Assembly (NCBI GenBank): GCA_034716535.1
Contig: JAYEJW010000136.1
Location: forward strand, 1-14,939
Direction: 5' to 3'
Length of the DNA: 14,939 nt
Source: JAYEJW01 sp034716535
Lineage (GTDB): Bacteria > Pseudomonadota > Gammaproteobacteria > Chromatiales > Chromatiaceae
The translations under genes were made by a program, and so were the position numbers. The notes under the pieces were generated by a model that searched no databases, had not been told where the DNA came from, and saw only the letters and a program-made list of their open reading frames with translations. Shown here in pieces: positions 7,100 through 14,384 of the stretch; position 1 is the first letter of the stretch, and the number at the start of each line of letters is the position of its first letter.

Positions 7100-7237
7100 C
7101 AGCCGAGAGAACGGCCGGACAGGATGTTCGGACAGGGGCCAGCCAAGTGCGATTACGTCTCGCCAGGGATGGCAGCGTTGACCTTGATCGTCGCGCGGAC
7201 ATTCGAAGCGGAAGACAGTGGGGCGGCCTTTTCTTTG

Positions 7238-7271
7238 GTTACTTTCTTTTGGCCGTTCAAAAGAAAGTAAC
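7238..7271. repeat. Perfect 14-bp hairpin (GTTACTTTCTTTTG repeat)
   Basis: GTTACTTTCTTTTG (7238-7251) and CAAAAGAAAGTAAC (7258-7271) pair perfectly around a 6-nt loop. This TTACTTTCTTTTG motif resembles a dispersed hairpin repeat I associate with intergenic regions of gammaproteobacteria such as xanthomonads; copy number here cannot be judged from one window. Confidence 0.8.
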
Positions 7272-7350
7272 TCGTGGCCGCTGCGCGTGGGCGACCAGAA
7301 CGCTACCGCCCGGTTCGGCCGCGAAAAGGTGCGACGAGCCGGCCCCATGC

Positions 7351-7376
7351 GGCGCAATACGCTCCGCTATTGCGCC
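7351..7376. repeat. REP-like GGCGCAAT palindrome
   Basis: GGCGCAAT (7351-7358) pairs with ATTGCGCC (7369-7376) around a 10-nt centre, followed by CTACG. The layout resembles REP-type palindromes. It lies 22 bp before the second direct repeat. Confidence 0.55.
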
Positions 7377-7398
7377 CTACGAGGGGCGCCGCGAAAAA

Positions 7399-7480
7399 CC
7401 TCAAATCGCCGTCCAGGCGATTCGTCCCGGCACGCGTCCGCTCACTCGGCAAGACGAGAGGGGAACACACCGGCGCCAAC
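7399..7480 (+). repeat. Direct repeat, copy 2
   Basis: This second copy has five mismatches in 82 bp against 6833-6914 and is in the same orientation. Weaker similarity extends to about 7543, within a few bases of the RND permease stop codon. The two copies start 566 bp apart. Confidence 0.85.
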
Positions 7481-7549
7481 CGCCGGCATCTGTAAATTCC
7501 CTCTGTTGCGCCGAGCACCGGAGGGATTCTCCGAAAGCCGCGCGCTCTG

Positions 7550-10500
7550 TCATCGCGCCGCGAGCAGCCGATACACCATCGGCACGAGCACCAGCGACAC
7601 CAGTGTCGAGAATAGCAGCCCGGAGACGATGGTTACCGCCAAGGGCTGCAGCATCTCCGAGCCTTCTCCCAGGGCGAGCGCCAGGGGCAACATGCCCACC
7701 ACGGTGGTCAGGGTCGTCATTAGAATGGGCCGCAGGCGCAGCCGGGCGGCGGCCAGGATCGCCTGGAGCTTGTCCATGCCTTCGCGGCGCTGGATCTCGA
7801 TGAACTCCACGAGCACGATGGCGTTGTTGACCACGATGCCGGCGAGCATGATGAGTCCCAGCCACACGGGCATGGACAGGGGCAGCCCGGTCCACTGAAG
7901 CCCAAGGACCACGCCGATGAGAGCGAAGGGCACGCTGACCAGGATGATGAAGGGATTGCGGATCGACTCGTATTGGACCGCCATCACCACCAGGACCAGG
8001 AACAGGGCGAGTCCCAGCAGCAGGCGGCTGACGTCACGGCCCTCCTTGAGGGTCTCGAGGCTGCCCGCCTCGTAGATGCTGTAGCCCGGCGGAAGCGGCA
8101 GATCGGCGACGGCAGCAAGGGACTGGCCGATGGCCTCCTGAAGGGTGAGCTCGTCGCCGAGGGAGGCCGTGATCTCCACCATCCGCTGCTGGCGGTCACG
8201 CATGATGGTGGCCGGCTGGGGCAGGATATCCACCCGCGCGACGTCTCCGAGGCGCAGGGGCACCCGGGGCTCCGTCTTGCTGAAGAGGACGATAGACTCC
8301 AGATCCCCCGGAGCGCCCACCTCCAGCCGGTCCAGCCGCAACAGGATGTCGATGCTGCGGTCCTCGTCGATGAAATCGGTTACGACCTTGCCCTCCAGCG
8401 CGAACCGCAGAACGTCGCCGACGTCCTCCACATCCAGGTCGTAGCTGGCGGCGCGCTCCCGATCCAGACGGACGGAGAGCTCTTGGGTGACCTCGTCGTT
8501 TGAATGCTGCAGGTTGCGCAGCCCGTCGATCTGCTTGAGGCGCTCCACGGCCTGGTCCGCCAGGTCCTCCAGGATCTCGATTTTCGGGCCCTTGATGCGG
8601 AGGCTGAGGTCATCGTCCCCTCGGCCGAAACGGATCCCGCGGATGCCGCGTGTACGCATAAAGACCTTGAGCCCGGGGATCTGTTCGTCGGCGATCCGCT
8701 CCTTGACGCGTTTGATCCAGGCGTTGCTGCTGATCTGCCGTTCGGTCAGCGGTTTGAGCTGGACCTGGAGGCTCGCCCGGTTCGCGGCCTCGAACTGGGA
8801 CCGCCCGAAAACGAAGCCGCCCACGGTGGTGAACACAGCCTCGACCTCCGGTTGCTCGGCCACCAGGGCCTCCACCCGTTGGGCGAGGACGTCCATGGAC
8901 TCGATGTCGACACCGCTGTCCGCGGTAAGGCTGATGCGCACGTCGCCCTCGTCCAGCTTGGGCAGGAACTCCTGCTTGGTGTCCTGTAGCCAGGGGACCG
9001 TGAGCAGGAGACCGGCGACGAATAGGGCAATGATGAGCCAGTTCACCCTCAGCAGCCACCCGAGTAGCCAGGCGTAGCCGTCCTGTGCGGCGGCGATACC
9101 GCGGTTGATCCATCGTCTGGCCGCTCCTTCCGCCCCAGCGGGCACGCGGCCGGCCAAGGCGGGTACCAGGGTCAGGGCCACCAGCATGGAGGCGACGATG
9201 GCCGCCGAGATGGTGAAGATGAGTTCCCGGAACAGCAGCCCGACGAGCCCTCCGATGAACAGGAAGGGCAGCACCGCGGCCAGATTGGTGGAGGTGGAGG
9301 CGACGATCGCACTGGTGACCTCCGAGGCGGCGGAATCCGCGGCCTGCTCGGCGGAATCGCCCTGACGCTGGTGACGGTAGACGTTCTCCAGCATGACGAT
9401 GGTGCTGTCCACCAGCATGCCGATGCCGAGCGCCAGTCCTCCCAGGGTCATGATATTGAAGGTCAGGCCGCTAACGGCCATGAGGATGAATGTCACCAGT
9501 ACGGCGATGGGGATTGCGCTGCCGATTATGAGGGTCCTGCGCACGCTGCCGAGGAAGACATAGACCACGATCATGGCCAGCAGGGCGCCGCTCAGGGCCG
9601 CGTTGACCGCGTTGCTCAGGGAACGGCGGATGTAGCGTGCCTGGTCGTCCACACGCTGGATGCCGATGTCCTGAGGGATCTGGCCGCGTTCCTGAAGCTG
9701 CGTCAGCTCCCGATCTACGGCATCCACCACGGCCACGGTGTTCGCCAAGGGCTGCTTCTGGATCGAGAGCTTGATACCGGGTTTGTCGTCCAGGCGGATG
9801 CGCAGTCGCTCCTCCGCCGAGCTGTCGATGACCCGGGCGATCTCCCCCAGGCGCAGGAGCGAGAGGGGGTCGTCACGCCCCGCAGCCGGCAGGGGCAGAT
9901 CCAGGATCTCCTCCACCGAAGTGAAGCGTCCCTCGGTGCGGCCGCTGATCTCGCCGCCGGTCATGCGCAGGCGCCCGGCGGGAACGTCCCGGTTGGCCTG
10001 CTGCAGGACCTGCTCGACGTCCAGGACGTCCAGGCCCATGCCCGCCAGGCGGTATTGGTCCGCCACGATGCGGACCTCCCGTTCCAGCCCGCCCCCCACC
10101 TCGGCCGCCGCCACCCCCGGCAGGTTCAACAGTGCACGGCTCAGGCTGTAGTCCACCCAGCTTCGCAGCTCCACCGGGTCCAGAAGCGGGGAGCTCACCA
10201 CGTACTCCGCTACGGGAATCTGGAAAGGGTCCCGTTTGTAGATGACCGGCGGGTCGATGGTCTCGGGCAGAAAGCGTTTTGCACGGTCGAGCCGGGAGCT
10301 GGCGTCGCGCAGGGCCTGGTCGATGTCGGTGCCGTAGGCGAAGGAAAGATCCACGGCACTGCGTCCCTCGGTCGTCTGGGACTGGACCGCGATGGCACCC
10401 TCGGTGATGGCCAGCTGCTCCTCCAGGTGGCGGGTGACGGCATCCTCCATGATCTTGACGGGAACGCCGGGATCGAGGATGCGCACCCGGATGTCCGGGT

Positions 10501-10630
10501 AGATGATGTGGGGCAGCAGGTCGATATTGAGCCGTCCGAGGGCGAAGCCACCCAGTACCATCACCGCCAGGGTGAGCATCACCACCCCCACCGGGTGGCG
10601 GACGGACCAGTTGGAGATGCTCGCGTTCAT
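7550..10630 (-). CDS. RND-family efflux permease (AcrB/HAE1-like)
   Basis: This 1026-residue inner-membrane protein has the usual RND length and layout: an N-terminal membrane helix (VGVVMLTLAVMVLGGFALG), a periplasmic loop beginning DLLPHIIYPDI, a six-helix bundle, a second large loop and a second bundle. It would pump substrates out using the proton gradient, through the neighbouring adaptor and an outer-membrane channel not in this window. In the TM4 segment GIGMLVDSTIVMLEN, Asp408 is kept but the second Asp of AcrB is Ser409. In TM10 (GIVVNNAIVLVEF) Asn935-Asn936 stand where AcrB has Lys940. That pattern occurs in broader HAE1-like branches, so substrate cannot be named. Its ATG overlaps the adaptor stop by four bases (ATGA), indicating translational coupling. 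Confidence 0.93.
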   Translation of the reverse strand: MNASISNWSVRHPVGVVMLTLAVMVLGGFALGRLNIDLLPHIIYPDIRVRILDPGVPVKIMEDAVTRHLEEQLAITEGAIAVQSQTTEGRSAVDLSFAYGTDIDQALRDASSRLDRAKRFLPETIDPPVIYKRDPFQIPVAEYVVSSPLLDPVELRSWVDYSLSRALLNLPGVAAAEVGGGLEREVRIVADQYRLAGMGLDVLDVEQVLQQANRDVPAGRLRMTGGEISGRTEGRFTSVEEILDLPLPAAGRDDPLSLLRLGEIARVIDSSAEERLRIRLDDKPGIKLSIQKQPLANTVAVVDAVDRELTQLQERGQIPQDIGIQRVDDQARYIRRSLSNAVNAALSGALLAMIVVYVFLGSVRRTLIIGSAIPIAVLVTFILMAVSGLTFNIMTLGGLALGIGMLVDSTIVMLENVYRHQRQGDSAEQAADSAASEVTSAIVASTSTNLAAVLPFLFIGGLVGLLFRELIFTISAAIVASMLVALTLVPALAGRVPAGAEGAARRWINRGIAAAQDGYAWLLGWLLRVNWLIIALFVAGLLLTVPWLQDTKQEFLPKLDEGDVRISLTADSGVDIESMDVLAQRVEALVAEQPEVEAVFTTVGGFVFGRSQFEAANRASLQVQLKPLTERQISSNAWIKRVKERIADEQIPGLKVFMRTRGIRGIRFGRGDDDLSLRIKGPKIEILEDLADQAVERLKQIDGLRNLQHSNDEVTQELSVRLDRERAASYDLDVEDVGDVLRFALEGKVVTDFIDEDRSIDILLRLDRLEVGAPGDLESIVLFSKTEPRVPLRLGDVARVDILPQPATIMRDRQQRMVEITASLGDELTLQEAIGQSLAAVADLPLPPGYSIYEAGSLETLKEGRDVSRLLLGLALFLVLVVMAVQYESIRNPFIILVSVPFALIGVVLGLQWTGLPLSMPVWLGLIMLAGIVVNNAIVLVEFIEIQRREGMDKLQAILAAARLRLRPILMTTLTTVVGMLPLALALGEGSEMLQPLAVTIVSGLLFSTLVSLVLVPMVYRLLAAR

Positions 10631-11715
10631 CGAGTCGCGTTGCCGACAACCTTTACCCTCTTGCCCTCCGAGAGCCCCAGGAAACCCCGGGTAACGACCT
10701 TCTCGCCGGGGTCCAGGCCCTCCAGGATCTCGATCCGATCCGCGATGCGCAGACCGGTGCGAACGGTCCGGCGCCTTGCCTTCCCGTCCTTATCGATCAG
10801 CCACAGGAACTCGCCGTCGCGGTCCTGGCGCAGGGCGCGGAAAGGGACGAGCAACCGTGCCACCGCCGCGGTGGTGAGCGTGCCGCGAAGGAACTGACCG
10901 GCCCGGGCCCCTTGCGGGACCGGGTCGAGGACCACCTCGACCACGCCCTTGCGGCTGATCCGCTTCAGGGCCGGGTGGATACGTAGGATCTCGCCGTCGA
11001 ACGCGGTGGCGCCCAGGGCGTCGATGCGCACCTGCACCGGGTCGCCGACGGCCACGCTGGGCAGCACCAGCTCGGAGGCATAGATCTCCGCCACCAAAGA
11101 CGCGGGGTCCGCCAGGGTGAGCAGATGGGTGTTCTTGGTGACGAAATCGCCGGGCTCCACCAGCCGTTCGGTGATGACGCCGGCGAACGGGGCGCGGATG
11201 CGGGTGAAGGCGAGGCGCGTCTCCAGCAGACGTTCCTCGGCGCGGGCCACGGCCAGGGAGGTGCGCGCCTGTGCGAGCTCGTCCTCCGAGACCGCCCGCT
11301 TCTTGAGCAGGCCCTCCAGGCGCTCCAGGTCCAACTGCTCCTGCTCCTTCGTGGCGCGGACCTTGTCGAGCTCGGCGCGCAGCAGGTCGTCCTCCAGGCG
11401 TACCAGGAGCTGGTCCTTCTCGACGGCGTCGCCCTCGAAGACGGAGAGCTCGGTGATGCGCCCTTCCTCCTGGCTGTAGATGCGCACGAGCCGTCGGAAG
11501 CGCAGGGAGCCGGGGTGCTCGTGGTGCGTTGACACCGCGGCCCGCTCCGCCGTGAAGACGGTGACCAGGTGGTCGGAGTCCGGCCGCTTTTCGGCCGGCC
11601 CCTTCGCCCCCTTGTCATCCCCGCTGCAGCCGCTCAGGAAACCAATCAGCACGATGAGCGCGAAGGCGAGGCCGTGCGTCATCCCGTTACGGGCCGTCTT
11701 GCTGGGCTCTGTCAT
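10627..11715 (-). CDS. RND membrane-fusion (adaptor) lipoprotein
   Basis: The 362-residue periplasmic adaptor links the RND permease to an outer-membrane channel. The signal segment ends in a lipobox LSGC (lipidated Cys30, followed by Ser-Gly-Asp-Asp). Then come a first beta/lipoyl half (GRITELSVFEGDAVEKDQLL), an alpha-helical hairpin (about 110-165, rich in Glu/Arg/Leu heptads), the second lipoyl half (RIRAPFAGVITERLVEPGDFV) and the beta-barrel and membrane-proximal domains. The ATG at 11713-11715 gives a basic n-region (Lys6, Arg9) before the hydrophobic core. An internal ATG at 11680-11682 would give 351 residues but lacks positive charge. Neither has a clear Shine-Dalgarno. It lies 40 nt after the S24-like gene and overlaps the permease start. 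Confidence 0.9.
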   Translation of the reverse strand: MTEPSKTARNGMTHGLAFALIVLIGFLSGCSGDDKGAKGPAEKRPDSDHLVTVFTAERAAVSTHHEHPGSLRFRRLVRIYSQEEGRITELSVFEGDAVEKDQLLVRLEDDLLRAELDKVRATKEQEQLDLERLEGLLKKRAVSEDELAQARTSLAVARAEERLLETRLAFTRIRAPFAGVITERLVEPGDFVTKNTHLLTLADPASLVAEIYASELVLPSVAVGDPVQVRIDALGATAFDGEILRIHPALKRISRKGVVEVVLDPVPQGARAGQFLRGTLTTAAVARLLVPFRALRQDRDGEFLWLIDKDGKARRRTVRTGLRIADRIEILEGLDPGEKVVTRGFLGLSEGKRVKVVGNATR

Positions 11716-11755
11716 GGAGGCGCGAGCGGGGGGTGCGGGAGTCGCCGTGGGCGCT

Positions 11756-12148
11756 TCAGGCCCGCCCGGTGAGGTCGGTGATCGGGGCCTGGGGTGTAGC
11801 GGAGCCGGACGCCGCCGGGTAGCTATAGTGCTTGATCTTACGCCGGACGTTGCGTTGGATGATGACCCCCAGGGCGTGCCAGTCGAGCCCCGTGAGATCG
11901 ATCTGTGGGTAACGGTCGTTGAGCGCCAGCAGCCATTCCCGGCCCTCATCGTCGCGCAGGTACTGACGGAACCAGCGAACGCCTTCCACCTCCGCGAAGA
12001 CGTACATGCCGTCACGGTACTGGTCTGTCGGCTCGATAATGACGATGCACTTGTCGGGAAACTCGGCCTCCATGCTGTCGCCGAGCACTTGCAGGGCGTA
12101 GGGCTCGTGCATGCTGCAGCCCGTGCTCTCAAGGGTGGGATCTGACAT
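11756..12148 (-). CDS. S24/LexA-like domain protein lacking the catalytic lysine
   Basis: The 130-residue protein consists of a single S24-type (LexA/UmuD-like) domain with no DNA-binding N-terminus. The catalytic serine motif is present as LGDSMEAEFPD (Ser25), followed by the typical strands CIVIIEP and DGMYVFAEVEG, and the late motif LLALNDRYPQIDL. The segment that normally carries the general-base Lys (TVKRF in LexA) reads VRWFRQYL, so Phe60/Arg61 replace it. Self-cleavage by the usual Ser-Lys dyad therefore looks unlikely. GAGG about 8 nt upstream supports the start. It heads the adaptor-permease cluster with a 40-nt gap, so a link to efflux control is possible but unproven. Confidence 0.8.
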   Translation of the reverse strand: MSDPTLESTGCSMHEPYALQVLGDSMEAEFPDKCIVIIEPTDQYRDGMYVFAEVEGVRWFRQYLRDDEGREWLLALNDRYPQIDLTGLDWHALGVIIQRNVRRKIKHYSYPAASGSATPQAPITDLTGRA

Positions 12149-12194
12149 CGTCTGCCCTCATGTTGCGTGGGAGTCGGCCGGCCGCTCCGTTGCG

Positions 12195-12205
12195 ATCGTT
12201 ACGAT
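12195..12205. promoter_or_regulatory. Small palindrome in the divergent intergenic region
   Basis: ATCGT-T-ACGAT is a perfect 5-bp inverted repeat around one base. It sits in the 93-bp gap between the S24-like gene (minus) and the ABC exporter (plus). It could be an operator shared by both genes, but it is short and might be chance. I found no convincing -35/-10 pair for either gene. Confidence 0.25.
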
Positions 12206-12241
12206 AGAATAACGGCCTCCAGATAGGACCAGTACTTTAGC

Positions 12242-14047
12242 ATGAGTCACATTCTCGCCACGGAGCGCGTACACGGCGATCGGCGCGACTGGCACAACCT
12301 GCGCGGGATGCTGCCCTTTCTGTGGGAATTCCGCGGACGGGCATTGTTGGCGCTGACCTGCCTGGTGTTGGCGAAGCTCGCCAACGTGGGGATCCCGCTG
12401 CTGCTCAAGGGGATCGTGGACGCCTTCGAGAAGCCGCAAACCCAGGTCCTGGTCCTGCCCGTCTCGCTGTTGCTCGCCTACGGCGTTCTCAAGCTCAGCT
12501 CGTCCCTGTTCAACGAGTTGCGGGATGTGGTCTTCGCACGGGTGCGTTACCGGGCCATGCGCCGGCTCTCCACCCGGGTGCTGGAGCACCTGCACCGGCT
12601 CTCCCTGCGCTACCACCTGGAGCGCCAGAGCGGGGCGATCAGCCGCGACCTGGAGCGCGGCACCCGATCGGTGAGCACCATCCTCAACTACATGGTCTTC
12701 AGCGTGCTTCCGGTGCTTGTGGAGTTCAGCCTGGTCGCGGCAATCCTTCTCTCCCAGTACGCGATCGTCTTCACCCTGGTCACCTTCGGCACGGTGGCCG
12801 TTTTCGTGGCGTTCACCTTCGCCATTACCGAGTGGCGCATGGATTACCGCCACCAGATGAACCGGCTCGACTCCAGCGCCAACAACCAGGCCTTCGACAG
12901 CCTCATCAACTACGAGACCGTGAAGTACTTCGGCAACGAGTCCATGGAGCTCAGGCGCTACGACGGCACCCTGTCTGATTGGGAGCGGATGGCGGTGAAA
13001 AGTCAGACCTCCATGTCCCTGCTCAACTTCGGGCAAGGCGGAATCATCGCCGTCGGCGTCACCTTCATCATGGTCTTTGCCGCCCAGGGGGTCGTGACCG
13101 GGACCATGAGCATCGGCGACCTGGTGCTGGTCAACGCCCTGCTGCTCCAGTTGTTCATCCCCCTGAATTTCCTGGGCATCGTCTACCGCCAGATCAAGTA
13201 CGCGCTCGCAGACATGGACTTGGTGTTCAAGCTCCTGGAACGGAAGCCGGAAATCGAAGACCGTCCCCAGGCCAGACCCCTGGTGCTCGATGAGGGCGGC
13301 ATCCGCTTCGAGCACGTGGACTTCCACTATCAGCCGGAGCGGTCCATTCTGCATGACCTGAGCTTCGAGATCGCCCCGGGCCAGAAGGTCGCCGTGGTGG
13401 GTCACAGCGGCGCCGGCAAGTCGACCCTCTCGAGGCTGCTGTTCCGCTTCTACGACGTAACCGGCGGCCGCATCCTGATCGACGGGCAGGACCTGCGGGA
13501 CGTCACCCAGGACAGCCTGCGGGCCGGGATCGGTATCGTCCCCCAGGACACGGTGCTCTTCAACGACAGCATCTATTACAACCTGGCCTATGGACGTCCA
13601 GGGGCGAGCCGTGCCCAGATCGAGCGGGCGGCCCAGATGGCCCACATCCGGGATTTCGTCGAGGGCCTCCCCGACGGCTGGGACACGGTGGTGGGCGAGC
13701 GCGGGCTCAAGCTCTCCGGCGGCGAGAAGCAGCGCGTGGCCATCGCCCGCGCCATTCTCAAGCGGCCGCGGATATTGGTCTTCGACGAGGCGACCTCATC
13801 GCTCGACAGCCAAACGGAGCAGGCCATCCAGCAAACCCTGGCGGAGGTGGCGGAGGACCACACGACCCTGGTCATCGCGCACCGCCTCTCCACGGTGGTG
13901 GACGCGGACCGCATCCTGGTGATGGATGCGGGGCGCATCCTGGAGCAGGGCACCCACCGCCGGCTGCTGGAGGCCGAGGGCATCTATGCGGCCATGTGGG
14001 AGCTGCAGCTTCGCGAGCGCGAGGAGTCTCTGGAGGCGGTGGCGTGA
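12242..14047 (+). CDS. Atm1-type half-size ABC exporter
   Basis: The 601-residue protein fuses a six-helix membrane domain (about 20-320) to one ATPase domain (about 345-590) and would work as a homodimer in the inner membrane. The segment LLNFGQGGIIAVGVTFI...GDLVLVNALLLQLFIPLNFLGIVYRQIKYALADMD is a close match to the Atm1/ABCB7/HMT1 branch, known to export glutathione-linked compounds related to Fe-S assembly or metal detoxification. ATPase motifs are intact: Walker A GHSGAGKST (387-395), signature LSGGEKQR (491-498), Walker B ILVFDE (511-516) and switch His547. The start codon has only a distant AGGA upstream, so the ribosome site is weak. It diverges from the S24-led efflux cluster. The actual substrate is an inference from the family. 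Confidence 0.93.
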   Translation: MSHILATERVHGDRRDWHNLRGMLPFLWEFRGRALLALTCLVLAKLANVGIPLLLKGIVDAFEKPQTQVLVLPVSLLLAYGVLKLSSSLFNELRDVVFARVRYRAMRRLSTRVLEHLHRLSLRYHLERQSGAISRDLERGTRSVSTILNYMVFSVLPVLVEFSLVAAILLSQYAIVFTLVTFGTVAVFVAFTFAITEWRMDYRHQMNRLDSSANNQAFDSLINYETVKYFGNESMELRRYDGTLSDWERMAVKSQTSMSLLNFGQGGIIAVGVTFIMVFAAQGVVTGTMSIGDLVLVNALLLQLFIPLNFLGIVYRQIKYALADMDLVFKLLERKPEIEDRPQARPLVLDEGGIRFEHVDFHYQPERSILHDLSFEIAPGQKVAVVGHSGAGKSTLSRLLFRFYDVTGGRILIDGQDLRDVTQDSLRAGIGIVPQDTVLFNDSIYYNLAYGRPGASRAQIERAAQMAHIRDFVEGLPDGWDTVVGERGLKLSGGEKQRVAIARAILKRPRILVFDEATSSLDSQTEQAIQQTLAEVAEDHTTLVIAHRLSTVVDADRILVMDAGRILEQGTHRRLLEAEGIYAAMWELQLREREESLEAVA

Positions 14048-14103
14048 AGACCTGCCCGTTGTTCGCGATTTCCGTGAAAATACGCGCCGAAAGCGCTCGC
14101 TTT

Positions 14104-14140
14104 CCCCCTCTCCCCCTGGGAGAGGGCCTGGGGTGAGGGT
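14104..14140. repeat. CCCTCTCCC/GGGAGAGGG repeat, copy A
   Basis: CCCTCTCCC (14106-14114) pairs with GGGAGAGGG (14118-14126) around CCT, followed by a purine-rich tail ending GTGAGGGT. It resembles dispersed repeats of many proteobacteria. It lies 56 bp after the ABC exporter stop codon and may end or stabilise that transcript. There is no T-run. Confidence 0.65.
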
Positions 14141-14179
14141 AACTCTGAGCAAATGTTCGATGGACGGAACAACGGTTTT

Positions 14180-14216
14180 CTCCCTCTCCCGTTTGGGAGA
14201 GGGCCGGGGAGAGGGT
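14180..14216. repeat. CCCTCTCCC/GGGAGAGGG repeat, copy B
   Basis: CCCTCTCCC (14182-14190) pairs with GGGAGAGGG (14195-14203) around GTTT, with a tail ending GAGAGGGT. It is in the same orientation as copy A, 76 bp further on. The rest of 14217-14384 shows no gene and no clear promoter. Confidence 0.65.
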
Positions 14217-14384
14217 CTTCCTTCATGACAATCGTGTCTTCACGGTCAGGGGCGACTCGGGTGTCATGATGGGTTTGGGGGCTGATTGCCAAGCGTTCAG
14301 GAACCGATCATTGAAGCCTTTGAGTTTGCTATCGTTTCATTGTCCAACATGAAGGAAGCGATCGCTGAGCGGGGGAACGACATC

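Larger units (their letters stand above)
6915..7398. other. Non-coding block between the direct repeats
   Basis: No convincing gene is present. The open frames on both strands are biased in composition, overlap one another, and lack recognisable domains or ribosome sites. The block holds palindromes at 7079-7099, 7238-7271 and 7351-7376. Together with the flanking repeats it forms a roughly 0.7-kb mosaic between the small secreted protein and the end of the RND gene. It may be a non-autonomous mobile element or clustered REP-like sequences. Confidence 0.5.

Noticed and set aside
6833..7480. CRISPR array
   Set aside because: There are only two copies, 82 bp long and over 480 bp apart, with no regular spacers or cas genes.
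6833..7543. Integron cassette or attC site
   Set aside because: There is no credible cassette gene and no recognisable attC core sites, despite the hairpins in the repeats.
6400..7803. 467-codon plus-strand frame spanning the non-coding block
   Set aside because: It runs antisense through the small secreted gene and into the RND gene and across the repeats; composition is not protein-like.
9371..10897. 508-codon plus-strand open frame opposite the RND permease
   Set aside because: It overlaps two clear genes antisense, has Asp/His/Gly-rich low-information sequence and no ribosome site.
10627..12132. Longer adaptor start extending to 12132
   Set aside because: The extension overlaps the S24-like gene in another frame and would bury the lipoprotein signal more than 100 residues inside.
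12158..13645. 495-codon minus-strand open frame opposite the ABC exporter
   Set aside because: The ABC exporter has all its motifs in the plus frame; this frame is His/Gln/Val-rich antisense shadow.
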